A stretch of 64,000 bases of DNA from Tricholoma matsutake (Eukaryota; Basidiomycota; Agaricomycetes; Agaricales; Tricholomataceae), in the NCBI GenBank assembly GCA_026075535.2, contig AP026538.1:18732337-18796336 (forward strand), written 5' to 3'. Position 1 is the stretch's first letter; every line of letters begins with the position of its first letter. Of this stretch, positions 32,375 to 43,510 are shown one piece after another. The position numbers were made by a program, and so were the translations under genes. The notes beneath the pieces were generated by a model. That model was not told where the DNA came from. It made no database searches and was given only the letters and a program-made list of their open reading frames with translations.

Positions 32375-33650
32375 TTGTCAGGCTGCTGTGCCCGTTCATT
32401 TCTGAGGACTGGACGTTTTACCAACGCAGAGCAAATCCAGTCAGATATTGAATCGTCCAAAGCCAATCGCGATGAAGCCAAGGCTGGAATTGGCAAACTT
32501 GAACGAGATTTAGTCAAGCTAGCAGAACATGCGGCAAGGGAAGATATGCGACCGACATTCAATCATGCCATCTTTCATCAAAACTGATAACTATTTCAGG
32601 CCGCTCATGCCCGAGCAGAAGCAAAACTTCAAGAAGACCCACTTTGAGAACGAACTCAAAGCGCTGGACAAAGCTATCAAGGAAAAGAGAGCAGCCATAG
32701 GCCCATAGGGCAAGCCCGATTGGATATACAAACATTGGAACATACTATTCAGATGCTGACCAAGGAGCAGGATGAATTCCGTATCAAACCTTGAGAAGCA
32801 ATACGAATGGATCTTGCAAGATAAAGAGTGAGGCGATTCATGCTTACGTGTGCGATAGACTAACTCGGTTGAAGCGAGTTTGGGGAGCCTGATTCTCAGT
32901 ATGATTTCGATGCAATCGATGTTAACTGGCAGCTAAAAGAAAAGGCGGTCGAAGAAAAGGCGGTCGAGCTGGAGAACGCCCAAAAGGGGATGAGAAAGAA
33001 AGTGAATCCAAAGGTTATCAATATGATTGAGGGGTACGTGCCTCCAGGTCATCTAGAATGTATTGCTCATCACTACCCACTCAGCGTTGTAACGAGGGAA
33101 GAAGGCCTCAAAAAGATGCTTAGTCAGGTTCAAAAGAATAAGAAGTCTTCTGAAGAAGATTGAGGAGACGATTGAGGAGCTAGACCGTTACAAGAGTGAC
33201 GAGCTTCAAAAGACTTGAGAAAAGGTTGATGGGTGAGCTACCAACTCCAATCTCTTTTCACGTGGAAAGAAATTGAAGCAAACGATGCAGAGACTTTGGC
33301 GCTATATTTGCGGCCCGGGAACTTCTACCTGGCAATTTCGCTAAACTCGTACCACCTGAAGGTCAAGACCTGACGGAAGGATTAGAAGTCAAGGTCCAAC
33401 TCGGGACTGTCTGGAAGGAGAGTCTGACCGAATTGAGGGGAGGACAAAGGTTGGCTGTCAATCCCCTAGTTTATGGACGCCGTCTAAATACACTTGCATT
33501 TCGCAGATCACTCATTGCACTTTCACTTATTATGGTACTTCTCCAATTCAAGCCAGCGCCCATGTACATCCTGGATGAGGTCGACGCTGCTCTGGATCTG
33601 TCACATACACCGCATATTTCATCCCCAAGTAAGGGGGCAGATGACTCATG
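32375..33650 (+). pseudogene. SMC2: Condensin subunit SMC2, C-terminal fragment, degenerate
   Basis: Fragments of the SMC2 C-terminal coiled coil and head follow in order: SDIESSKANRDEAKAGIGKL (32435), QYDFDAIDVN, VELENAQKGMRKKVNPKVIN (about 32970), KKMLSQVQ, IEELDRYK and [20 protein letters not shown] (33340). Then comes the ABC signature [18 protein letters not shown] and the Walker B/D-loop [14 protein letters not shown] (33580). A 56-nt GT-AG intron (about 33450-33506) lies inside the GGQR-SLIAL junction, so this is a genomic, not retroposed, copy. Stops and shifts interrupt the coiled coil, the N-terminal half is absent and the last residues are replaced. A working copy is expected elsewhere. 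Confidence 0.85.
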
Positions 33651-33787
33651 AGGTAGCTAAGGTGATGATAGTAAAAATAAAGTGAGGCATGTCCAACATG
33701 TCATGTAATCATAATGCGGGAGTCCGTACCATGCAGTAAGTTTCACAAACCAATGTAAAAAATAATCGTCGAGGAAAAGAAACCTAT

Positions 33788-35746
33788 TCAGAAAAGTCTG
33801 GGGTTGAACCGTACCGTGGACACCCCGATAATGTCTACAGGATTTGGTGCTCCATAGCTAAGCAGTAAGTCTGTGCAGCGCCTACATTCTAACCTGCTGG
33901 GGCTGATGAGATAGGTCTCGTCCTTCTCATCTATATCTTTACAGCAACTGTCACACGTTGCTGACATGGCACTTTTTACTGACCGACCACCCCTCGCGAA
34001 CCACCAACGCTTTGCACGGTCCCTCCAGCATTGGCGAACGGCATCCTTATATCTCTGCCTGACCTCTGAAGGATTGTAACGTTCGTAGGTCAGAAAGCTT
34101 TTTTGGCTTCCACACCGTGCACAGCCCCCATTCTTACCGCTGAACTCGGTGAGTCCCCGCATTCCAGCAATGATGTGGGTGGAAGGGCACATGTTTGAAG
34201 CCTCACTGTTCAGATCAGAACAGGGGAATCCCAGAAAGCAGCAACCACAGATGAGGCAAGCATTTTGAAATGCTAGATGCTCCAGCGATAAGGGTCCATA
34301 TTGGGAGTCGATCTGTTGCATGATGTTGTCATGTATATCGGTCTTGTACTTTTTAGTGGGTAAGAGCAGTGCGACACTGTCCCAACTGGTGAGTGCCCCT
34401 ACAAATTCCGCTATGGTCTCCACCACTCGAAAATCAGTACCATTGAGATTGATGCTGTAAGAGCCGATGCTGTAAGGGCCATGAAGGGCCAAGGTTGAAG
34501 TGGGAGGCGCGAGGCCATGGGTTCGGATCGGTACATTCGGGTAATAATGGTGGAAGAGGGGTGTGAACCGGACAGTACGACCCAGATAAGATATAATGCC
34601 ATTGACCTTGTCCACGGTGATTGTCCCCCAATCTAAGTAACCCAAAAACTCCCCCACTTCTTTTCTGTTGATTTCATCATGTAACTCTCGCCTCGAGTGG
34701 ACGTCGTCTTCCGAATCGAAGATCTGGCAAAGAAGGACATGGATTTCCAACCACCCGGTCACAATATCGAGGTCGCTTTCATTTGTGCATTTGTATCCAT
34801 ACTTGTCAATCACAGACCTCACTCCACTTGTAAGCATCTCGAATGCGTGGTGAATGAATGGTCTATTATCGTCGGTCCAAGTGAAATCCTTGTGGTCGAA
34901 GACCCAAGCCGCGATCTCGTACAGAATCCAAGCACGAGGTTCGAAAGTAGGAAACCTCCACGAGAATCCACAGTCTCGTAGAAGCATGGGAATCTGTGAG
35001 AGGCCTCTTTTGAAGAATGTCTTCTGCACTTCACTTCGTGGGACTTGGGGCATGCATGTCCAGTCTACCCATATGTAAGACCATTCCTGAGTTTCGAGGT
35101 CTTGACGGAGTAGGGTTAGATCGACTGCGTCTGGGTCAGGGTGATGTGGAGTACGCCAGTAATGACTGACGAAGAAACAATCCCGTTTGTTGGCAAATCC
35201 CCTGGCAACCGGGATAAGAACATATTCATCTAAGCGATTAGGATCCCATTTCATGAGCACTGGCTGGTTCATGAATGACTCTCTGCGCTGGAAAAACCAG
35301 TAAGTAAAGGGGGAGCCTTTCATAACACTCTCCAGGGAGCTGTGGCTCCTCAAAGAGTCTGCATTCATATCGAAAGTGGTGTCGTCCACGAAATGATTGA
35401 GCGAATGCCAGGCAGCGATGCTACGTTCGATGAGGGATTGGAATGCTGAAGAGGAAGTAGAGCCTTCTACGTGTTCTCCCTGGGCACCGGCTGGGAGTGG
35501 GGTTGTGGGTTGACCCGTACTCGTCGCGGCGTGCTCTCCCCGATTTCTCTTTTTCCGCGGTTGCCAGGCAGCGATGCTACGTTCGGCGAGGGATTGGAAC
35601 ACTGAAGAGGAAGTAGAGCCTTCTACGTGTTTTCCCTGGGCACCGGCTGGGAGTGGGGTTGTGGGTTGACCCGTATTCGTCGCTGCGTGCTCTCCCCGAT
35701 TTCTCTTTTTCCATAGCCAACTCATCAAATCACCTGGGGAAGCCAT
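33788..35746 (-). CDS. HET-like domain protein with C-terminal CxxC cluster, intact
   Basis: One uninterrupted 652-residue frame, CpG-rich. Residues about 10-110 are a tandem duplication of ~52 residues (KKRNRGEHAAT...FQSL.ERSIAAW). The central part has the three motifs of fungal HET (heterokaryon incompatibility, TIR-related) domains in order: CFFVSHYW (SYxW-like), WSYIWVDWTCMPQ (WxDxxCxxQ-like) and PRAWILYE (RxWxxxE-like). The C-terminal ~170 residues hold CxxC pairs (CLICGCC, CARC, CDSC, CRRC), suggesting zinc binding. No signal peptide or membrane segment. HET proteins trigger cell death after non-self recognition; that role here is inferred. The ATG at 35746 is the first in frame. It faces away from the membrane protein gene at 36571. 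Confidence 0.7.
   Translation of the reverse strand: MASPGDLMSWLWKKRNRGEHAATNTGQPTTPLPAGAQGKHVEGSTSSSVFQSLAERSIAAWQPRKKRNRGEHAATSTGQPTTPLPAGAQGEHVEGSTSSSAFQSLIERSIAAWHSLNHFVDDTTFDMNADSLRSHSSLESVMKGSPFTYWFFQRRESFMNQPVLMKWDPNRLDEYVLIPVARGFANKRDCFFVSHYWRTPHHPDPDAVDLTLLRQDLETQEWSYIWVDWTCMPQVPRSEVQKTFFKRGLSQIPMLLRDCGFSWRFPTFEPRAWILYEIAAWVFDHKDFTWTDDNRPFIHHAFEMLTSGVRSVIDKYGYKCTNESDLDIVTGWLEIHVLLCQIFDSEDDVHSRRELHDEINRKEVGEFLGYLDWGTITVDKVNGIISYLGRTVRFTPLFHHYYPNVPIRTHGLAPPTSTLALHGPYSIGSYSINLNGTDFRVVETIAEFVGALTSWDSVALLLPTKKYKTDIHDNIMQQIDSQYGPLSLEHLAFQNACLICGCCFLGFPCSDLNSEASNMCPSTHIIAGMRGLTEFSGKNGGCARCGSQKSFLTYERYNPSEVRQRYKDAVRQCWRDRAKRWWFARGGRSVKSAMSATCDSCCKDIDEKDETYLISPSRLECRRCTDLLLSYGAPNPVDIIGVSTVRFNPRLF
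35430..35740 (-). repeat. 156-bp in-frame tandem duplication
   Basis: GGCAGCGATGCTACGTTCG occurs at about 35411 and 35567. The following ~156 bp are nearly identical, including CCTTCTACGTGTT(C/T)TCCCTG. It duplicates 52 residues at the N-terminus of the HET-like protein and keeps the frame. Confidence 0.85.
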
Positions 35747-36570
35747 TTCATTCAGTGAATATCTCTGTTGTCGGGAATATGTATCGGATGAATGCTAATG
35801 CTCTGCTCTTCACTCGGCCTTTTGTCTTTCTAAGTCACCGGTCTGTTGCTTTACGCTTGCCTCATCAGCGTAAGGCAGGTCACGATTTACAATATGGTTA
35901 CGCACAAAGAAATCGGCGTTGATGGGTCGATCCAATACTTTTGATTACGATGAGTTCGAAATGTCCAGCTGGGTCAACCGCTGTGCGTTGTTGCCAGGGC
36001 CCACTGAGATCTGGATAAAAACTGCTAGGCAAACGTAACGGGGTAAGAGACGGTTTTTGAATGGAAGAGATAAGGCAGAGAGTGAGGTGCGGGGTGGGCA
36101 ATCGAGAGAAGATAATCGATGCCTGAGAGACTTAAATTACCAAAGTAGGCCATGGGCACTAGGGAAGTTCCGAGGCCGACTAAAAGGAGGAATCGGTTTT
36201 TATAAGGTCGAGTTTTTTGTAACACTTTACACCCGGACTCACTAGTGAAAACCCGTTGACGATTCACCCGTCCTTCGCACGGCATTTGGGTGAAAACAAG
36301 CCGCAGGGTTAAAACCGTTGGGTTTCATGTCCATAGTGTATGCAGAGGTCAGGCTGCCACGAAGGGGAACATCTGCATAGCTGGAAAATGGATTGATATC
36401 ATGATGCAGGCCCCAGAAGCTCTCCCAATCTGGCCTCAAATCATGGGGCGTAACGTGACTGATCCTGAATATGTACAAGTTGACGAATTCTCTTTCTCAC
36501 ACATTGACACAACACGTTCTTAAGGGCTGGAGCTCACTTGCGTGTTGTCAAGTCATTAGTCTCGTAGAGA
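35747..36570. promoter_or_regulatory. Shared upstream region of a divergent gene pair
   Basis: 824 bp between the start codons of the minus-strand HET-like gene and the plus-strand membrane gene. I see no transposon end and no convincing TATA or operator, and the ORFs here lack motifs. It must hold both promoters by position. Confidence 0.4.
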
Positions 36571-37926
36571 ATGTTGAGACTATTGTTACCAACCTTTCTG
36601 GTCCTTCTCGCCTATTGCTGTCTTACCGCCTCCCAACCCGCGAAGCCTCCAAACACACCCACCCTCCAACAGCGTAGAGACACTACCCAAACCCTCCTCT
36701 CAACTGCTTGGCAAACTCCCAATGTTCTGTCCGTACTACTCATAATAGGGGGAGACGTAATCCAAAAGGCGCTCTCCCAATTATCTGGACGTACACTTGT
36801 TCCTGTAGCTTTCAGTTTCGGCTGGGTAGCTTACTCGTTTACCACGCTCATGTCTGTAGTTGGCACTGGCCGGCTGATGCCCCAGCCAGACTACCCAGCC
36901 AAGGTCATCAATGCGGAGAATGGTTATGTACGTAACAACAAGTCCTGGGTTCTTGGGCGCCTACTTCGGGATTTCGAGCGCCCTCTTGATGACACCGTCG
37001 GGTTGAGCATCACGGTATTCAACGCACTGCCAGACAAGGAGGCTGGGGTGCCGAGGCTAGATTGGTATTGGAAAAGTGGGCTCATCGTCATGGCCGTGCA
37101 ATTGGGGGTAGCGGCGATTCCATGTGGATTGTATGATGACTGGGGGATATTGCTCATGACCGCTGTGGGGACCATATTGGCACTGGCGACGGGTGCTTTG
37201 CCGCAGTGGAGATTTGAGAAGTGGGCATGTCGGCGAAAGTCGAAAACTGTCAGTCTTACAGGGGGGAATGGGACGAGATATGTGATGGTGATCATTGGGA
37301 TGGCGGATAGTTTGGATCTGGAGGACCTGGCGGCAGCGGAGAGTCCAAGGATGCGCAGACGGGGCGAGTCCAGCAGTCGGTGGGGTACACGCTCCGTCCA
37401 TGAAACTGGGTCAAATGTTCAGCTCATTAAGGACTTGCCGGCTGCGTTCTGGGTTACCCCGATCGCATGTATGATACTGGCTTTCCTTTGGATCGTATTT
37501 CTTATCACTGTCTCGGGCCTGACGCAGAACACATGGTACCTCCTCGCCGTCGGTGGGATTGGTATGATCCAGAACGTGATCGTTGCAGGTGTGAGGCGAG
37601 ATATGAGTACATCCGGGATCCACTTGGTTCCTGTCGAGAAGATCGAAGGGACGAAAGTGATGGATGCCTTGATGGACCTCGAGATCAACCACAAGGGTGT
37701 CGGGGAGTCTTTGGTGTCGGAATTTTTTCCAAAACTGAAAGCGATCGAAACTAAATGGTGGGCTGGAGGTAGGACAGCATATGACGAAAAGAGGTTCAAG
37801 GATCCTCTGCGTAAACGGAAGGACAGGGTACAGCCTGGAGGTGACCAAGCAGTTGTAGGTCACAAGGTGGAGCACACTGACGAGGTAACTCCAACCTCAC
37901 ACAAAGACGCAGTTAACAAAACCTAG
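36571..37926 (+). CDS. Uncharacterised fungal multi-pass membrane protein, intact
   Basis: An open frame of 451 residues. The N-terminus (MLRLLLPTFLVLLAYCCLTA) is a likely signal peptide or anchor. Hydrophobic segments lie at about residues 50-68, 79-102, 175-195, 198-220, 296-318 and 325-345, so five or six membrane spans. The motif DVIQKALSQLSG followed by PVAFSFGWVAYSF is one I associate with a widespread uncharacterised fungal membrane family, in which ALGQ- and VINA-type segments recur (here KVINAENGYVRNNKSW). The C-terminal ~100 residues are soluble and charged. The function is unknown. It starts 824 bp from the HET-like gene in divergent orientation; both are CpG-rich and undamaged, unlike nearly everything else here. 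Confidence 0.75.
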   Translation: MLRLLLPTFLVLLAYCCLTASQPAKPPNTPTLQQRRDTTQTLLSTAWQTPNVLSVLLIIGGDVIQKALSQLSGRTLVPVAFSFGWVAYSFTTLMSVVGTGRLMPQPDYPAKVINAENGYVRNNKSWVLGRLLRDFERPLDDTVGLSITVFNALPDKEAGVPRLDWYWKSGLIVMAVQLGVAAIPCGLYDDWGILLMTAVGTILALATGALPQWRFEKWACRRKSKTVSLTGGNGTRYVMVIIGMADSLDLEDLAAAESPRMRRRGESSSRWGTRSVHETGSNVQLIKDLPAAFWVTPIACMILAFLWIVFLITVSGLTQNTWYLLAVGGIGMIQNVIVAGVRRDMSTSGIHLVPVEKIEGTKVMDALMDLEINHKGVGESLVSEFFPKLKAIETKWWAGGRTAYDEKRFKDPLRKRKDRVQPGGDQAVVGHKVEHTDEVTPTSHKDAVNKT

Positions 37927-39099
37927 GCTGACGCTGACTAACTGGTTTGAGTGGGCCGTTGCTGTCAGCATGGCAGATCTGAGTTCTCTTGGGAGGGTAT
38001 TACTGTTTACATAAATGGCACATGTTGGAATGCGTGACCAACATGCACTCTGTGGCTGAGACAAGGGATTTAAGAGTTGCATGAATATCATCCCAAGAAG
38101 GCAGCAACAACCAGAGATAAAACAACCTGTCATCATCCTGCGACGCTGCTGTGTACAACCCACTGGTGATGTTGTTCCGACCAGAGCTACTGTCAAAAAT
38201 TATACACTGTTCCTTAGATGACAGGCCTTTGCAGACAAACGAGCAATGAAATTTATGCAATGCTTGTCAGTAGGACATACATTCAGAGCATGTAAGATCA
38301 CTTTGATATACTTACCAGAGTACTGTACCATTTCATTCAATTCGGCAGGCCCTGTGATCTGTGATGTTGCTGCCAAAATTATGGTTTTGGCAGCCTGCTA
38401 GGTCCACTGTGACATTGACATTTTTTTCAGCAGCTGCACAATTTTCGTCCAACTAAGTTCAATAGAACATAATTATGTGAACCTGCACCACTCTTCCAAG
38501 GCAGATGAAAGATGAAACAAACATGCAATCAATAATTGTTGAGCATGACAAAGCAGTTGTATCAAATTTGTACCTAATAGTAAGTATATAGGGATACTGG
38601 ACTTGTAATGGACCACTAATTACACTAAATTTTTGAATCTCATTGTCGTCATCCCCATTCATCAGGAAAATCACACATGTGTGGCACTGCATGGCAGGTG
38701 TGGCTGGTATAGCTGGTGTAGAGCCATACCTGCCATACCTGCCACAATCTCAGAACTATTGCCATACTACCACAACTGTATCACAAGAAAGGCATGATTA
38801 TGTAACTTGTTTGGCAAATCTATTTTTATGTCCGCTGTGTGTGTTGTCAACATTAATGTTCTTGTTACTTACCATTATCAATACCGATATCATACTGCTT
38901 CTGCACCATACATGCATCATCATGATGTCCAAATCCCATAGTCATGGAACTGGTTACAGTAAGTATCAGATCTCAACATTGACCTTCATTTAATCAGTGA
39001 GCTAACTGGTGCATAGTGGAAACATCACTGTGGACCTAGCACAATATGATTTTCAGCCATTTAAATTTGGAAATGTGAATTTCCTAACATAAATGGCTG
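37927..39099. other. Gene-poor interval
   Basis: No gene is supported. A minus-strand frame at 38000-38260 (86 aa) and a plus-strand frame at 38643-38993 have no recognised motif. The 20-mer ACCATTTCATTCAATTCGGC at 38329 recurs at 59516, so repeat DNA is present. Confidence 0.4.
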
Positions 39100-39589
39100 A
39101 ATTCAGGGTGGATGAATTTGGGATGAATTTTCATCCCAAATATTTCAGCCATCCAAGGGATGGAGTTCATATGTGTTACGTTACAAAATATTCTTAACCT
39201 AATGGGATGAATTTTCATTTTACAAGGGGATGAAATACAGGGGATAATTTTAATCCAAGATGAGGGTATGGATTTGCAACCATCTTCATGTGTGAATTTT
39301 CATCAAACCTTTCAACAATTTACGGGATAGTGTTTCCTGCCACAAAGGTGTGAATAACAGGGTGTGTTTTCAGCCTGAAATAAAATACAAATTTCATATT
39401 ATTATGAGATGATTTTAGTAGGGAAATTTCTTTCATTAAATATTGAATTGACTGTTCCTTCCTCAGGTAATATTGTTATTGTTTTCAGTCAGAATTAGAG
39501 GATACTTTTCACACTTCAGGATTACAAGTGTTAAGAGAATTTTTTTCATCCCAAAAAAGGGGATTTTTCATTTGTGTTGTAATTGTTTT
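39100..39589. repeat. GATGAATTTTCATCCC-type inverted repeat zone
   Basis: Many short inverted and direct copies of GGATGAATTTTCATCCC-like sequence are present. Similar motifs occur at 42960-43108 and 45268-45500. They could be the subterminal arrays of one large element enclosing 39.1-45.5 kb, but its termini are not clear. Confidence 0.45.
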
Positions 39590-41275
39590 ACTGACAAGTC
39601 ATTTGCAGCCCACCCTCAACACATCACATGATGAATGTTGAACATCACGTCACATCAACATCAACCATAACCACCATGCCGCCATCTCACCTCACCATGA
39701 CCACCACCATCGACGATGACGACGTCCCCCCCCTCTCCTCTCTCTTCCCATGACCCCAATGCTGTCAACACTGACTCCCACGACAACAAACACAACACCG
39801 GCAACACCACCTGTGGCCACAAACAAGCTACCTCACTCACAACGTGGCCCAAACAACATGAATCATTGTTTGGGCCATAGTAAGTTTTTTTCTGCTATAA
39901 TTTGTGTTCATTTTACTAACTAAACTATTACTTTATGTTTAGGGAAAAAATGAGGCCTATGACGCATGATGGGAATGACAGGAACAACAAATGACAAATG
40001 GGAGGGGCAGAGATGGGCAATGACGACGATGACAGTGACAGAAGACAGGACGGCAGTGGGAGGCCCGTATAGTGGGACCCACCAGGTAAGTACACCACCC
40101 CCTCGATTACCTGCCATGTCACGCTGACAACACCCCCACCTCCTTCCCCAGAGCTCGACAATGACATCCGAGAAACATCTGCCCCATGCCCACGAGTGAT
40201 TGCTCATGGGGTGGATCATGGGTGCTCACTGCCAATGCCATCCACGCCCCACACCACGCCACTGTGGATGACATGGAACCCGCCCCCATGCCTACGAGCA
40301 ACTGCTCATAGGGTGGGATCGCAGGTGCAGCCTGTCTACAATGACAGGGTGGGGAGGGGACAACACTGCCAGCACCAGCACCAGCAGGACGATGATGGGA
40401 CACAGGGCAGGGGGGATGACATGACAATGGAGGGGGATGACATGACAATGGAGGGGGATGACATGACAATGGAGGGGGATGACATGACAATGGAGGGGGA
40501 TGACACCCACCCCATGCCTACGAGCACCTGCTCGTAGGGTGGATTATGGGCATCTACGGTGATGGGACGACAAGGGGGACGACACGACAACAAGGGGGCA
40601 CAACAATGACACTTGCAAACGAGCCCCACGATGGCCAAAAGTTTTTTTCTTTTCTTTTTTTCTTATTCAATTGTACTAATAAACAATTCTACTTCATTTT
40701 CTAGGGAAAAACTCGACCAGCTACGCTGAAAATGGGCACCCCGACACGTATCGTCATTTGGGGCATGTAAGTTTTTTTCTTTTCTTTCTTTCTTATTCAA
40801 TCATACTAACCATTAGATTAATTGATTTTTTAGGGAAAAAACTCGAGGAATCACCCCGAAAACGGGTACCCCATGCCCTGGGTGATGAACAAAGGAGGAA
40901 ACGAGAGGGGTGGAGCAGGGAACAGATGGCGATGGGAGGGGACGGCGCTCGGAGGCCTGTATAGGGCAGGTACGCACCCCACCCCTCTTTTACCTGCTGC
41001 CTCATGCTGACGGCCCCCCACCACCTTCCCCAGGGCACAACGAACCAGCACCCACCACACGTCCACAAGCAACTGCTCGTGGGGTGGATCGTGGGTGGAT
41101 CCTCTGATGACGGGGACAAGGGTGACGACAAGTGCAACCCAGCACCCAGCACCACCACCGATATGACCAGGCCATGGCACCAGACCCCTCCGCTATGAGC
41201 AACTGCTCGTAGGGAGTAAGGCTGGTGTGTAGGAGGTGGAGACAACACGGTGATGATGCTCAACCTGGGAAAACC
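39590..41275 (+). repeat. Hairpin/intron module block without recognised termini
   Basis: Same internal modules as E1-E3. Palindrome 39846-39876 is followed at once by an intron-like segment 39880-39942 (GTAAGT...CTAAC...TTAG). A second clean one is 40767-40833 and a degenerate one about 40641-40705. Five GAGC-hairpins lie at about 40191, 40292, 40518, 41063 and 41193. A 21-bp tandem repeat lies at 40411-40503. No tRNA-like module or CTTTACACTCCC end was found. Long ORFs on both strands here follow from the repeats and are not genes. Confidence 0.65.
40411..40503. repeat. 21-bp tandem repeat
   Basis: GGATGACATGACAATGGAGGG is repeated four times nearly exactly plus a partial copy, inside the module block. 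It generates spurious open frames on both strands. Confidence 0.9.
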
Positions 41276-41580
41276 ACCAGAACTGCTGATGAGGCAATCG
41301 ATGATGTTTGCGACGAGTCAGAGGAAGGTTGCGAGACGTTCTGAATGTTCGTGGTCAAACCTATGAGAAGATTCCTAGTTAACACTAGTCGTGAAGGTAG
41401 TGTCATGAGAGACGAAAGTGTTTGGCGTGGTCTGATCAAGTATCGATCGATATCGAGGGCGATCAATGAGATCAATGGTGAATGAGTTTATTGTCGATGG
41501 TCGATATGTGAGTTCTGGGGACCTTTCGATAGGTCGATAGTATATGAAGGGTGTGGTAAATGTCTATGAAGTGTTGGAAG
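41276..41580. other. CpG-containing non-coding interval rich in ATCGAT
   Basis: No gene is supported. Repeated (T)CGATCGAT and GGTCGAT motifs (41430-41545) recur at 42500-42720, on the far side of the B2 fragment. They may be subterminal arrays of another element. Confidence 0.35.
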
Positions 41581-42055
41581 TAGTGTTTAAAGGTCCGGTT
41601 GCATGGACCGAAAAAATGACTGCAACCAAACCGAACCCAACTGAATGCAACCGAACCATCAGTTGCAGTTGCTCAGTTTTGGGGGTCGGTTGGGTTGCCG
41701 GTTGCCTTGATTCAAAATTATTTAAAAACCATTCAAAAACCAGTTGCAATCAGTTGCAACCGGTCTTCTGACTGTATACAAACTATTACTTATGTACTAG
41801 ATATTACAGTAACAACAAGACAATAAACTAATGTACTTACTACTAATATCTACTATTTACACAATATATAACGAAAACGGGACAAGCCCAAAGGAAAACT
41901 ATACATTTGGTGAGGGTTTATATACCCTGTGGCTGTGCACAGACCTTTTGGTCATGTGCTGCCACAAAAAACAAAGTGATCACTTTGTCTAATGATTCCC
42001 ACAGCCACAAATCATCAATGACGCCACTTCAACCATCACCCACACCACCCACCAG
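41581..42055. mobile_element. Element B2: fragment of a B-type (hAT-like) element
   Basis: Begins TAGTGTTTAAAGGTCCGG and has CCGGTT/GTTGCAA arrays. Then comes sequence matching the complement of 20930-21180 in B1, including ACAAGCCC, a GGTTTATATACCCTGTGG-type block and CTGTGCA. The match stops near 42055, so only one end of the element is present. Confidence 0.7.
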
Positions 42056-43108
42056 CGGATGCTTAGAAAGTTGATCGGATGCTTAGAACTGTATATGAGA
42101 TGATATGTGAAGATGATTTCTTCCTGTTTCCAAGTAGATACTACAGAGTTTCATATGTTTTAAAGAAACTTCCTAAAATGGAATGAGAAACATGTGTAGA
42201 ACATGAGGCAAAAGATATGAGTTAAGGCACAAGGCCATAAAGGAGACTGGAATCTGAACAAGAAAGATATATATATCATATGATGAAAGAGTAATAAAGG
42301 GAAAGAACTAAAAGAGACTGTCCTTTGTGTATAAACTGCGCTAAGTCTCACAATAATGTGTCCAGTGGGTTCTGTGTGCAATAGGGACTTGGAATGAAGC
42401 TGACCTATGATCAGCAGGTTTGAGCACGAGTTGGAATATGTCCTAGTGCATGGTCTTCCACCATTTAGATAATGAAGGCGGCGCCCGATGTCACTTGTAG
42501 TTTCTCAATATCGATCGATGATGCTCGACGATGGTCGATCGCGGTTGTGGCTTGTTCGAAGTTGGTCGGGGATGTTTGGTGGTTGTGTAGGGGAATCTTA
42601 GGGACTTTCCGGGTAGTCCTAAGGTTGTGTGATGTGGTCTTTTGATACTATCATCGATGTCGCTGGTGATGTTTCAACGCAGTTGATATGATATCGCAAT
42701 CGATAGAGTGTGTCATGCTGCGTCTGGGATGTCGTAGGAGTTAGCCGATGTGATTAGAATGATGCTAAAGTGGTGAATTGGTCCTTGAGCTGAGAAGATG
42801 ACCTATCAACGGTGAGGGGGACAGGGACATGGACGATGATGACAGGGATGTGATGGGACAACAGGCCGACAATGAGGCATCAGGGGTCTGGGGGATTTTT
42901 TCGCTTCTTTCAAGTAGATTTTGTATCTTAGTGGCTTGAAATTTACTCTGATACATGATGAAACTATTCTATCAATGGGATGAAAAAACATTATTGGCAG
43001 GTTCTTTCATTCCTCTTAAACCCCTGGAAAGTTGATGAAATTCAACCCAGGTAGAGGGGTGTTATTTATGCCCATATAAAGATGAAAACCATCCCATGGG
43101 ATGAATTG
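42056..43108. other. Gene-free repeat interval
   Basis: Contains GGATGCTTAGAA direct repeats (42056-42090), an ATCGAT-rich zone (42500-42720), and GATGAAA-type motifs from 42957 to the left end of E2. No coding region is supported. Confidence 0.4.
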
Positions 43109-43421
43109 AGGTCTTTACACTCCCCCCCGTATTCCTATAGGAATCCGATGATTCCGATGATTCCAATCGGACTCCAATCGGAATCCAACCATATTCCAAT
43201 GTCATTTTCACCAGCCAAATTGACATGAAATGGCACATTTAGTCCTAGTCCAGTCTGATGTAGTCCAATCAGAGTCTGATCAGCCTATCAGAATTTCCTA
43301 GGAATTTCCGATCATAGAAATCACATAGGACTAGTCCAAAGTTATGCTAAGACATCAGACAACATAGGATTCTGATAGGAATGAAAGCAGCCTTGCTTAG
43401 TAATATAGTATGAAAAATTAA

Positions 43422-43510
43422 ACGCACAGACAAGAATTGAACACTTGACTACAGAAGATTATGTAAGTGTAAACTGACAACAATACCATTAGGCTAAACA
43501 ATCATTACAG
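43422..43510 (-). other. tRNA-like module (A box and B box) in E2, left
   Basis: The minus strand reads TAGCCTAATGGTATTG (A-box-like) and GTGTTCAATTCTTG (B-box-like). It sits at the same place as the left modules of E1 and E3. Confidence 0.55.

Noticed and set aside
40196..40638. Several overlapping ORFs across 40.2-40.6 kb on both strands
   Set aside because: They arise from the 21-bp tandem repeat and hairpins and have no independent protein signal.
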